Source: Moniliophthora roreri (lineage: Eukaryota > Basidiomycota > Agaricomycetes > Agaricales > Marasmiaceae). From it: a stretch of DNA of 64,000 nucleotides. Location: positions 186,001-250,000 of the forward strand of contig LATX02000133.1 of NCBI GenBank assembly GCA_001466705.2, given 5' to 3'. Shown here one piece after another: positions 1-10,766 of this stretch. Position 1 is the first letter of the stretch; each line of letters begins with the position of its first letter. The notes under the pieces were generated by a model. The model did no database searches. It was not told the DNA's origin and was given only the letters and a program-made list of their open reading frames with translations. The translations under genes and the position numbers were made by a program.

Positions 1-754
1 GTGCAGTTGGCAGGGTCCGCTTTATAACGTGTCGGGGTTGCATTGCTGGGGAGAATTACATTATTTCTACATGGACTGCTCAACTACGATGGCAGCAGAC
101 TATCAGCAATCACCCTGCTTCAGCTTGGGCAGGCAAAGGTTTCTGGAATAAAGTCTATCTATGACCTGTCTAAGAGAACGAAGTGGAACCCAGCGAGCCT
201 TTCAGATGTCAATCAGAATCCCGCTGTTGCGCTTCTTCATACCGCACATGACGTCGAACCCATGGCAAGGATCAGACTCTAGGTATTGAAGGTCCTCATA
301 GGTAAGAAAATGATAGAACGAGAACGCAGTCACGTTACTCTTCCACTCACGAAAGGAGAATCAGAGGCAGGAGCAGAGGACTACTGGGACTCGCAGCTCT
401 GGAACAGTGGTGCTCATTTATGTAAAGAGAATCTCATACTATCACATCTTTGTGAACTTTCTCAATGCCGTGGAATAACTTCCATCTCTTCTTATCAGGT
501 ACCGGCGTAAAACTTCCCTACATCGGTACCCGTACCATTCACGGCAATCACCACGACATGCATTCAATCATGACCCACACATTCATAACATTCTGGCAAC
601 GTCTCCGCTTCTATAACCATTTGAGATACCCACGTTGTCCATTGCGACGGGTATAGAATCTTGTACGCCCATAATCTCGGCCCTCTTCTCAGACACTCAC
701 GACCTTCGCATTTTCAGATATTTCGAGCGAGGTCTCTTACTCGTCCTTACCACC
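1..754. other. Unassigned left edge
   Basis: No convincing gene is seen. Short open frames here have no recognisable domain and no supporting splice sites. The last 100 bases lead into the start of the Ser/Pro-rich gene at 755. Confidence 0.5.
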
Positions 755-2074
755 ATGCCACCATCATCCGCCTCATTATCCGTCATGTCCTCTCCCTCAT
801 CCCAACGTCCCCGTCGACCGCCATCGCCAGTCTCGATGTATGTAGCAGGATTCGGTTTCGATGCACCCAGACCACCTAAACCTTTGGTCAAGCTGGACAC
901 CAAGCAGAAGCAGAAGAAGGCCAACCGACAATCCTTGTCTCGTGCCAAATCACCTTCCAATGCGACCGCCTCTTCCCCGCAACACACTGAATCCGTCGTC
1001 TCTCGGGTTTCGAGCGCAGGTTCAAAGGATAGTGAAAAGAGTCTAGGGAGTAAACGAAGCTTCTCACTCTCGGGTTGGATCAAACGGACACCATCGACAA
1101 AGGTCACCGTCGAAAAGACCGAAGCTCTCTCATCTCCGGCACCTTTCCGCAGCCCGAAAAACCAGCCGTCGATGGATTTTGTACCATCTGAAGCTGAAGT
1201 TCGGGTGCGTCAGCTAGATAAAGTTACTCGAACGCTTGGCGAACGAGTTCCTGTTGAGTACATTCTCCAGGGAGAGTCGCATGAGGAATCTTCGTTACCA
1301 TCGACGCCTGAATGCGAATCCGCATCTGAAATCATGATGCGCTCAACGAGCCTTCCACCAGTGACCCGCGATCTCCCTCTTATACCGGGATCGTCATCTA
1401 GGCCTGATCGTCCTGACGAAAAGATATCACCTACCTCTACAGCCAAGGTATCGAGCGCATCGAGCCCAGGTAGCGGTAATCAGGAGTACCATTATACGAA
1501 GAGGGTACGAACATTACCTCCGGTTCCCGTTATCGACATCCAACCGCGCAATAGCTTTGCATCAGACTCAGAATCTATTCGCATTTCCCCTATAATATTC
1601 TCTCCACCTCCTGATCCCCCACTACCGCCACCAAAACAGTCTATTACGGCCAACTCCAATGATAGCACAAAACCTCCAGTACCAGCCATCAAAGATGTGC
1701 CATTGTTGCTACGGATTCCTGATAGATCCCATTTGCCGTTACCTCGCCCGAAATCTTCTATTCATTCTCACCCACGTCCAACCACATCACATGGCATTCC
1801 TTCTGCTGAGCGCACCCCTTCTCCCAAAGCCATTGCGTTTTCACGGCCTTCTACGTCACACGGTAGCTCTCCCACGACTGAGAGGCGCTTTCCAGACCGC
1901 GCAGACTCTCCTTTCCAGGATAGTTCAATCCCATTGCAGGCATGGCTCAGCGCGTCTTGGTCTGCTCGGAAAGACGGCGCAGTCGTGCGCAGGGAACGGA
2001 ACGAGGGCTGGTCTGGCGAATGGAACAGAACCGATATGCAGGACGTCATTCAGAAGCTGAGACACTTGAAGTAA
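755..2074 (+). CDS. Ser/Pro-rich disordered protein, unknown function
   Basis: Intron-free frame of 439 codons plus TAA. The frame is open upstream from 635, but the ATG at 755 (context caccATG) is preferred because the 40 upstream residues look like translated leader. I do not recognise a family. The protein is low in complexity: Ser/Pro/Arg-rich, with a basic Lys/Gln-rich patch near residues 50-65, a segment containing SGWIKRTPSTK, and proline tracts (PPPDPPLPPPK) that could bind SH3 or WW domains. The C-terminus (MQDVIQKLRHLK) is the only part that looks like a folded or helical motif. No signal peptide or membrane segment is visible. It is probably an intracellular scaffold or regulatory protein, but this rests on composition only. 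Length and lack of stops over 1.3 kb make coding likely. Confidence 0.65.
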   Translation: MPPSSASLSVMSSPSSQRPRRPPSPVSMYVAGFGFDAPRPPKPLVKLDTKQKQKKANRQSLSRAKSPSNATASSPQHTESVVSRVSSAGSKDSEKSLGSKRSFSLSGWIKRTPSTKVTVEKTEALSSPAPFRSPKNQPSMDFVPSEAEVRVRQLDKVTRTLGERVPVEYILQGESHEESSLPSTPECESASEIMMRSTSLPPVTRDLPLIPGSSSRPDRPDEKISPTSTAKVSSASSPGSGNQEYHYTKRVRTLPPVPVIDIQPRNSFASDSESIRISPIIFSPPPDPPLPPPKQSITANSNDSTKPPVPAIKDVPLLLRIPDRSHLPLPRPKSSIHSHPRPTTSHGIPSAERTPSPKAIAFSRPSTSHGSSPTTERRFPDRADSPFQDSSIPLQAWLSASWSARKDGAVVRRERNEGWSGEWNRTDMQDVIQKLRHLK

Positions 2075-3824
2075 CCGCCAACTTCGTACCCCAGATAGTG
2101 CGTATCATTGATGCATATCTATATCGCGCCCGGCTGATAGGCGAGCGAAGGTCATCTTTATTGAAATGCGCTCCAGTCATGCAGTGCACATTCATTCTTC
2201 TAATGTTCACCGAGTAACGACTCCCAATGGAGTCCGTGATGAAACCCGACTTTGAAACGTCAAGTTGACGTCCAGATGGCGGCGGACTCTATTGCGTAAA
2301 TGTGAGGTAGGCAGGTACTGCCTCTTCCTTCCCCGGATATCCTACAGGCCTAGTCGCTGAGTGCTCAAAGTTGAGAATCGCGACCGAGAATTCCCGACAT
2401 TCATTTAACATATCAACTGGAGGAACACTACCAACCCATGTCCAGATGCGCAAGTCACTCATTCCGCTTGTTTTCATTTATTATATCTTCAGACATTTAC
2501 TTTGAACGCATTTTGCGTGCAAGTCAGATAATACATGCATTTCATTCGAGTTGTACCATATATGTACACTATCCCGATCAACTACCATATACCTTTGACT
2601 GATGGAGCATTTAACCAGGATGCAAAGCCTTCCTTAATATCCAGCCTGCTCACATGCGAGCGTTAATGCTTCCAAGGACGATATGGGTCAAGACAAGTTG
2701 CAGCAGTGTTGGCACAGCTACTAGCCGACACGTAGCTGTAGCATAGCCGTAGCGCAGCCGTGGTGCTAACGCAGGCGCCGCCTTTTTTACGAGTGCTATT
2801 CCATGCACGTATCACAGATAATAAATAAGACAATGAGAAAAACCTAAAATACAGTGTATTCAGCATCAGGATCAAAGTCATCCTCCCCTTTGGTATCAAT
2901 ATTCAGCCACTCAAATACCGACATCTCATCTTCAAGGCCACTCCGAACATTCTTTTCCCACTTGTCTACCGAAAATGAACTGGTGAAGTTGAACAATGTA
3001 TTCAGCTCCATAGGGAGAAATTGCTGTTGTGTTGATCGGACTGATTCCTCATCATTGTCATCATCTTCAAGGAGAGGTAGTTGAGCTGAAATCCACTGGG
3101 TGAGACTGTTATTAGTTGTAGCTAGCTGGATTTAAGCTATGAATACTGCGCTGCTTGATCACTGGATCTGTGCTCTTATAATCTGGATGACTTTTGAGGT
3201 GTTGTTGAGCCCAAGAAGGAGGGCCACCTCCCTGGTGAAGGATATGCAAGTAGATGAGGGTAAAAGGTTGAAGAAGGTATGGGCACACATTATCTGATCA
3301 GGCCACCGGAAAAGCGGGCCAGGTGGCGGCGCGAGCGTTCCCGATCACGGTCACACAAGCTATAAACGTGTCCATCATTCTGATAACCCAAATAAGGGCC
3401 GGCGAGCGGCAGCGCCCGCTACCTTGGGAATGTGATATCATGCTGCGCTCTACATACACACCACACAAGTGCACGAAAAACATAAAGGCTCAAAGATCAA
3501 TGAAAATGATAAAGGCATAATTCAGACATAGAACAGAAAGTACAGATACACTGCACAGCTGCATGAAGCCCTACATGAGACTCTGGCCTACAAAAGCAAG
3601 ATTATCTATGAATAAATCCAGTGGAGGTCGAAATGCACAAACCCTGATTGAGGCAGGCTGCAACATCAACAACCTCGTAAAATACAGGTTGTATGTCCAA
3701 AGCTCCTGGGTTATGGTAATCATGGCCCTCCAGTCTTTACACATGAGCAGCAATTTGATAATTGCTGGGCATGTCAAAGAAGACTGTAAACCACCTGAAG
3801 TCGCCAGCTTCCAGATCTTAGTCT
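2075..3824. other. Gene-poor stretch
   Basis: About 1.75 kb with only short open frames on both strands and no recognisable domain. The region around 2800-3100 has a weak Ser-rich frame that could be an exon, but no partner exon was found. Confidence 0.4.
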
Positions 3825-4280
3825 TCATCTCGAGAGGGAGCCAGTTAAATTCATCAGAGGCATAAGTATATCAAGCTTGCATGTGGCAGATTCCATACCT
3901 TGGCCAAAAGCAATACGGCTGGGTAAAAGAGGGGCTGGGGCGCTGGCACCGTACATGGGCAGGACATCCAGTAGTCCACATCTCTCGCACTCATAATACA
4001 GGTCGCAGCCAAACGTGACATCGACAGTCGGGTCGAGTAGAATCCCTACAGTCACTTCCATGGGTATTGAATGTGCCTCTGCTCCACGACGCACAGCCAC
4101 TATGGTACGGCCACCTAATCCTGAAATTGGCAGGGAATATGAGTCTACGAAGTCGGATGAAACGACTGTTCGTCGACGCGTGAAGTCAAAGGTCGAGGAC
4201 ACTGCATTGCCGCCAACGGCGAATTCGAGAGGCAGACTGGGCATGGAGAATGATGAACAAAGAGTTACGCCTTGAAGCAA
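3825..4280 (-). CDS. Hypothetical protein fragment
   Basis: A 151-codon frame on the minus strand starting at 4280. The translation has a non-repetitive composition with several hydrophobic beta-like stretches and a CDLYYECERC cysteine cluster near residues 90-100, which makes it look more like protein than most shadows here. I do not recognise a family and found no clear neighbouring exons. It may be a remnant or one exon of a degraded gene. It lies just before the TIR-like repeat at 4.4-5.1 kb, so it could also be repeat-derived. Confidence 0.25.
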   Translation of the reverse strand: MLQGVTLCSSFSMPSLPLEFAVGGNAVSSTFDFTRRRTVVSSDFVDSYSLPISGLGGRTIVAVRRGAEAHSIPMEVTVGILLDPTVDVTFGCDLYYECERCGLLDVLPMYGASAPAPLLPSRIAFGQGMESATCKLDILMPLMNLTGSLSR

Positions 4281-4427
4281 GCTTGATGTGTCGATGATTC
4301 CTTTTGTGGTGGTCAGCGGGTCTCATCCATGAAACATATCTTGGCCGCTTCTCATACAGCACCAACGCGGCTTTACGGCAAACAGTGGGGCGGGTGCATT
4401 ATGCTGACAAATGTTCAAGTTTGAACA

Positions 4428-5075
4428 TACCAGTGTTGGTAAGGTCAGTGGAATTCCGGTGGAATTCCGCAAGGTCAGAGACGCTGGCCATGGGTCGGTC
4501 TTGCGACCTTGCCAAGGATAACGACACTCCGGAGCTTCAAAAGGTATACACTTCCCACGTCTCCGAATCTTGTCCGCTTCATCCTTTTACTGGCGCGAGT
4601 TCGAAGGCCTAGGTCAGGATGGTCAAGAAGATGATTCCACTGCCACTTTCAATCCATGAGAGGAGCTGGGTACTAAGGTTTTGGAACAAATTGGAAGCCC
4701 TTTTGTAGTGTTTAACTGCATGATACTCGGAGAATTTAGCACTTGTTTATTCAGTATGAATGAAATTATACAGGAAAAAGTATGAAGATGATACGACTAC
4801 TCAGCGAGTAAGTTACAAGAAACTACTGAGTACTGTCCGACACAGAACCATTGGTGAGTGGCACAGACACTAGGCTGAGTTGGACGATGGCCAAGATGGC
4901 GAAGATCAAGCGATAATGATAGCGGTCGTTCCGGCAGGTGATGCAATATGCTGTGCCCGCGGAGTTTCAAATGTCAGGTACAGGCCAGGCCGGTTTACCG
5001 ACTTTGCGGAATTCCACCGGAATTCCACACCTGACCCTACTGTCAAAGTCACCGACCCTCCAACACTGGAACATA
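4428..5075. mobile_element. Possible MITE-like element with terminal inverted repeats
   Basis: Positions 4428-4487 and, inverted, 5003-5075 share two blocks in the same order: an outer CCAGTGTTGG block and an inner block built of two GGAATTCC palindromes (GGAATTCCGGTGGAATTCC) followed by GCAARGTC. The right copy has about 20 extra bases between the blocks. The interior of about 520 bp holds no transposase frame, only a short 71-codon frame. This fits a non-autonomous DNA transposon; no clear target-site duplication was identified. Confidence 0.5.
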
Positions 5076-5499
5076 CTAAGGTAGCGGGAACTTGAGGCTA
5101 TGGGTAACTGTAGGCTAGGCTACATTTCGGCTACATTTGGGACACGCGGACATCTTAGCCGTGCAACTTGCGTGCAACACTGGAAAATAAGATAATTACG
5201 TCCGGTAACTCAACCCAGAGGTTTGACAGCTCGTCGCGACGCGGTTTAATTTTCAAGATTAGGTTCATCCCGATCTTTGTGTCCTGACCGTTGTGTAGTC
5301 ACTTAGTCGCGAGCAAGGTGCTTGCACCTGCGACTTAGGCTGAACCGATCCTAGATAACCGGTAACCTCTGCCGGCCCCCGACCTTCGTCGCTCTGGCTA
5401 TTCCATCAGAAGGGGCCCATGTCCCAACAGAGCTCGCCAAATGCGATGAATTTGCATTATAGTTTAACTAGGTCTGCTATAGCGTACACTCACATACGA

Positions 5500-8412
5500 C
5501 TAGTCAAGTAAATCCATTGCCCTCCTAATTAACTGCTCACCATTCATTATGCCCTGCAGATACTCTCTACTTTTCGCAGATATTTCCCTAGATAACTCCC
5601 TCGATGGTAGATGCTTTGTGATGTAGGCGACTGCGAGAGCCGTAGCCCACACCTCGGGATTTACGGAAAGATTCGCAATCTCATCACACGCTTGGGCTCC
5701 CACCAATGAACGCAACGCCGGGCTCAAAGGATAGCAACCGTTGAAAAATTGAAGCGTAACAAGCCTGAAGATATCGCTCCCAATACGAGGTGGAGGAGCG
5801 GAGAGAGGTGGCGCATGCGCGTGCAATACAGTTTGCAATCGTATCTGCTCGTGTGGTGGTGCCAACCTTATGGGTACTAGCTTGGGCGAGGAGCTTCGTT
5901 GCAAACGATCGTCATCGTCCGATATCGGTGAAGGACTGTCACTCCAGTCACTCCATTCCGAGGAGGAGGAAGAACAATCAAGCGAGCTCATAGTTGTGAA
6001 TGTCCTTGCACTTTCGTACCCTTCGTCTGCGTCACCGTCTAACTCCGCGGACGCTGAGTATGACCTTGACCAAGCACCAGGTATCGCTTCTGAAACCGAG
6101 GGTGCGGCGACTTCTGTCCAAGACATGACACTGGAAGCGCCTGGGGACACTCGACCGGATGGACCTTGAACTTGTCCCTGCCCAAGCGACGTTCCTCCGC
6201 GGTCCCAATTGCCAAAATCTGCTGCATATCGCGTTCGTCGTCCGTCATCTCGACCAACTTCATCCGCAGCGACAAAAGATGTGTAGCGGCTCGAAACCTG
6301 GTACTTCTCCCCCAGCCTGACAATGGCTGCTTTCCGCAACTCTTCAGGGGCGGGGGGATTGATCAAATCGACTGGTGTGGGTAAGGGTGCAAAACCTTTC
6401 ATGTGCTCGCCGATGAGACGCCACGCTGCGAGAACATGTATCATGGGTAGCCCAGGCTCTGAATCCTTGAGCTGTACGCCTCTTATGGGAACATCAATGG
6501 CGAAAGGCAGATTAGTCCCTTCAAGTTGGCCACGGAGCGTGACTTCTTTGGGAACCGCCATCCTCTTCAGTGTCAAGATAGCAAACACAACCATCCTCGC
6601 TCCTGCGTTGATTTTCGCAATCTTAGTTGGTGCTTGTTGAAGGACGGGACTGTCTCGGATGCGTACTGTTCGTGAACTTGAGGTGGTTTCAAAGTTGACG
6701 GAGGATCCGTTGGTAGCGAGGTATTCTGGGGGGACACCCCAATCTATGGTTACGTCTTTGACGAACGGGCTTCGACCTGCTCGAAGTAAATGGACGCATT
6801 GGACAACGATATCCTCTGCAGTGGTTGCAAATCGGCATTCACCGTTTCCTGCGGTAGCGATGTCTTGGCACATAACAGTGGAAACGCCATCTCCAATACC
6901 GAGAACATGTATTCGCAGCTGGGCTGCTGGAGTGTTGGCTGAGATTGTGGCAACAGCTGCAATGATGTCATTCGCCATGGCTTGATCCTGAAATGGTGCA
7001 GTAAGTACGCATGTAGACTATCTCGGGTTGGGATGACTGACGTCCCAGACTTGACCGTCCGTCAATACGAAAACAGCGGCTGGAACGGTACCCCGTCTGG
7101 AATGAATGGCAGCATTCAGAGCTGCGAGAATCTTGGTGCCACCAAGGTTCGCTTCCATCGAATCAATATGACTTGTCTGCGATATTCACGTCAGAGTGAA
7201 AAGTATATAGTCTGCTAGCTGTACCTACCGCGTGATCCAATGTTTGTTGTGTATACGGAACGCTTTGATTCCAAAGACTATGGAAATCGTGCCCAAAGCT
7301 AAAGATATTGAACATGGTCTGATCCGTAGGTAGCATTCTAATGAGCATGGCTAGCGTCCGCTTCGCTTGCTCAGTTCTTTCGCCCTGCATGCTCCCACTT
7401 CGATCAATAACGAAAACGTACTCCTGGCTTTGAATGGGCGGTAGGTTGAACTTGGGGACCAATGTAAATTGAATGGCTAGGGTAGCCTTGTGATTAGGAT
7501 CGCCCTCCAATTCTGCAAAGCAACGTGGAGCATCCAGCTTTTCGGCATGGACGACGAGGATGAAATCGCGATTTAAGTACTCCTTGGAACGGAACCTGAC
7601 TCTTGACCGACGGCGTGACGGCCTGTCGAGGTGGGTAGAGTAAGCTTTGATAGAGATGTCCTGAAGATGACTAGGACTGATGATGCTATGAATGGTGCCG
7701 CTTGTTTGAATGTCCGCTGTTATTCTGACACGGGTGGTTGTCGAGGGCATGTTGGCTCCCACTAGCTGCGGTGGTAGCTCCCCGTATCGTTCCCCGACAT
7801 GCATAGGAAGTTGAAATCGGATCTCGTCAACGTCTTCGTTCATCAAGTCCATGACATACTACGAGTCCTGGTCAGACTAGGTTCTATGGTAGCTATGCTA
7901 GCACGTACGACTAGCTTCGTCCTTACTGACTCACGTGCGGGAACTGAACCAAGTGAAATTGTGAAGACTGTTGGGCATATCAGCACAGGACACACTATTC
8001 GACAGCAGGACAACGCACCGTCATCTGTGACCCATTCCAGCAAACTGGCCTCCATGCCTTGTGATAGAGCAGCTTCATACTTTTCACGAGCAATATCCTT
8101 GTGAACACATTTGGCCCGAATGACCCTGTCATCGCTGGTCTGCATTTCGAATGCACAAATCGAGGCTGAAGCTGGGACAGAGAAGAAGTAGACTGCACGA
8201 CCTGTGGGATGATCATTTGGGTTGGAGAAGACTTGCGTTACAGTGACCCTAGCAGAAACTGAGGGACAATCAGTATTACTTTCAGATTCAAGATCTGATG
8301 ATAAAAACGCACCATCGACAATGAAAACCTCCACTCTTACCTCCTCTAGGGGCAGATACAAGTTATTTCCTGGTGAACCAGCGTTGTGGATGATCCCGCT
8401 CCTTGTGTTCAT
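5500..8412 (-). CDS. VIT and von Willebrand factor A domain protein
   Basis: Six exons: 8412-8313, 8258-8019, 7967-7909, 7858-7229, 7176-7042 and 6987-5500, giving 883 residues with all introns 50-54 nt and GT-AG. The N-terminal 140 residues form a VIT domain (DVSARVTVTQVFSN; later DVFTISLGSVPARESV). The VWA domain follows, with the MIDAS motif DRSGSM at residues 285-290 and a later FVLTDGQVWD strand. After the VWA domain come a beta-rich region and a Ser/Asp-rich linker, then a conserved helical C-terminus. Related eukaryotic proteins (VWA5/ITIH-like) are thought to mediate metal-dependent protein contacts; the fungal role is not established. No signal peptide is evident, so a cytosolic location is likely. 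It is divergent from the DIC1 gene across 665 bp. Confidence 0.9.
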
Positions 8413-9077
8413 GGCTGCTGAGAGTCAACCTGCTGTAGGAAGATTCAGCATGCCTGCAGGACCAACCTTATTAACACGAGTACGCGTTCGCGGCCTGGTT
8501 CATGATGGTAGACAGCAACCTACGTCCCGCTCGGTCAAACATGCTACCTCCGGTGGTTTACGCGGCAACAACCTTGAATATATATACTTATATATCAACC
8601 TGGCACAGGCCTTGCACGCTACGGCTGTAGGTGGCGATGAATAAATACTATCTCCTGGACAGGCCACTTGCACCACGCAGGGACAGCGAGGCGTGAACCA
8701 CTTTCTTTTTGAGGATTAGCTCCTGGTGGTTAGCCAATCACCAAATTCAGGCATCACAAGACTTCGGATAGAACGAGCAGCTGAATCCTCGGCCTTCCGA
8801 ATTTTGTTCTCCTCCTTGACAGTAGTGTCGTTATCTTTTGAAGCCCTGGATATGGAGAGGAGTCAAGATGATCCATGCTCAGTCCGTACTACATGGGAAC
8901 TAGATTTTCTGTTGGATTTTACAAATCCGATAGTGCCGAAATCACTACTTGCCAATAACCCTGTATCTGGTAACAGCAGGGGGATACCTATATCTGCTGT
9001 CAACCACACAGCTCCGGGTCTCTATATATATCTTCAAGTCTCGACCTACTTGTTGAACCTGGCAGCGAGGTAGAGAA
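8413..9077. promoter_or_regulatory. Shared upstream region of the VIT/VWA and DIC1 genes
   Basis: A 665-bp interval between two divergent start codons. It contains TATA-like runs at about 8577-8598 (gaatatatatacttatatat) and 9021-9034 (ctatatatatcttc); the latter lies about 45 bp before the DIC1 ATG. A frame of 115 codons inside it has no recognisable content. Promoter function is inferred from position. Confidence 0.45.
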
Positions 9078-10471
9078 ATGGCCGTTCACTATCCGTTTTG
9101 GTGCGTCGTTTGTGGCCTTTTCCTTTCTTTATCTGACGTAGCTCCTTCAGGTTGGGAGGTCAGTCTACACGGCGATAAAGTATTAGTTGAATATTGAGAC
9201 TCGTTTTGGGATTCCAGGCGTAGCAGCATCCAGTACGAGGCTTATTTCTACCAGAGAAACGTTCCCTAATGCTCCATTACAGTGGCAGCATGTTGCACAC
9301 ATCCACTCGACTTGACCAAAGTGTCCGTACCCCATTTTTTTTTTACCCTACAGGTTTCTCATCCGGTGTCCACAGTCGAATGCAAACCCTGAAACCAGTT
9401 GAAGGAGCAAAGCACTCAACTTTTTCCGTCATTCGCGCGTCCGTAACTGAAAGTGGACTCCGAAGTCTTTACACAGGCCTTAGCGCGTCTCTCTTACGAC
9501 AAATGTCCTACTCTTTGGTTCGGATAGGAAGCTATGAAGAAATTAAGTCAAGAATGTCCCGCCATGGAAAACCAACTACACCTCAGTTACTACTCGCTGC
9601 TAGTTTCGCCGGAGCCCTCGGCGGTATTGCCGGTAATCCTGCAGGCAAGCACTTTTTGTCTCGTTAACGTTCCAGTGTATTGAACATCCATGCGCACACA
9701 GATATACTCTTGGTCCGAATGACAAGTGATCCCATCAAACCGCCAGAAAAGCGGTATAATTATTCCAATGCTATTACCGGTTTGATTAGTCTTATCAAAG
9801 AGGAAGGTGTCAAGGGACTAGCCCGGGGCGTTGGCCCAAACACGGTTCGTGTTCTTCAGGTCTTTGTACCGTCAGAATCTTACCTTTGCTCACAGGCAAG
9901 AGCCATATTGATGACGGTAGGACTGGCATTTCACTCCTGTATCTGTGTCCACTGAACCTTGTAAAAGGCTTCTCAGGTTGGATCGTAAGTGATAGTTGCT
10001 ACTCATACGAAATAAGACTGAACATCTGCGTTAGATACGACTACTTCAAGTCGATACTCTTGAATAAACACATACTCTTCACCAACTATCAACTACGCGA
10101 TAGCCTTTTGCTTCATTCAATTGCTAGTTGTCTCGCTGGAACCCTTGCCACAAGTTCGCCTTGTCTATTGCTTTCTGCACAAGTAACTGACCGTTTTGCA
10201 GCCGTATGCTCACCTGTCGACGTCCTCCGATCCCGCGTTATGTCGTCATCATCCAATTACGGTGCTATTCAAATCCTAAAGAGGTCGTTAGAGAAGGAGG
10301 GACCAAAATTCCTCTTCAAGGGCTGGACACCTGCTTTCATTCGTCTAGGACCAAACACTGTTCTACTGTTCGTGTTCTTCGAGGTACGCTCCTACTCTTC
10401 CATTGCTATGACTGATGTTTAGGCCCCTCCTACAGCAACTGAAGAAGGGTTGGACTTCACTTCAATCATAA
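9078..10471 (+). CDS. DIC1: Mitochondrial dicarboxylate carrier
   Basis: Eleven exons code for 292 residues: 9078-9100, 9151-9158, 9218-9232, 9283-9322, 9376-9644, 9702-9850, 9896-9916, 9968-9984, 10035-10153, 10202-10383, 10436-10471. Exon 2 is only 8 nt and exon 3 only 15 nt; both are needed to give YPFWLGGVAAS. The three mitochondrial carrier repeats are visible through their PxD signatures: THPLDLTKVRMQ, GNPAGDILLVRM and CSPVDVLRSRVM, and the C-terminus is FFEQLKKGWTSL, typical of dicarboxylate carriers. Family members exchange malate or succinate for phosphate across the inner membrane. Intron 5 (9645-9701) is GC-AG. The intron after 9850 could instead start at 9861, which would add VLQ. 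Confidence 0.93.
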
Positions 10472-10766
10472 AGTAATTAATTATCCTGGAATCTTACATC
10501 TTCGTAGCAATAGATTTGTAGATCTAGATGGTGACTTGGACGCTTCGTTACTAGCATGTAATCTTTAGCCTTTTAGTCCTAGCCTGCCAAAAACAAGGGT
10601 ACCTATTCTTATTATGTCTACATTTAAAGCTGAGTTCATCAATACCAAGGGGGGGAAGTAGCATGTGTAGATCATCCGAAAAATCCGAAGTCCGAACCTT
10701 GGGCACTTATTTGTAATCAACAACTCTTTTGCTGCTGTGAGTGCTCAGGCTGCTGTACGGATCCAT

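Noticed and set aside
8726..9073. A 115-codon gene between the VIT/VWA and DIC1 genes
   Set aside because: No domain, no good start context, and it would fill the only promoter space of two clear genes.
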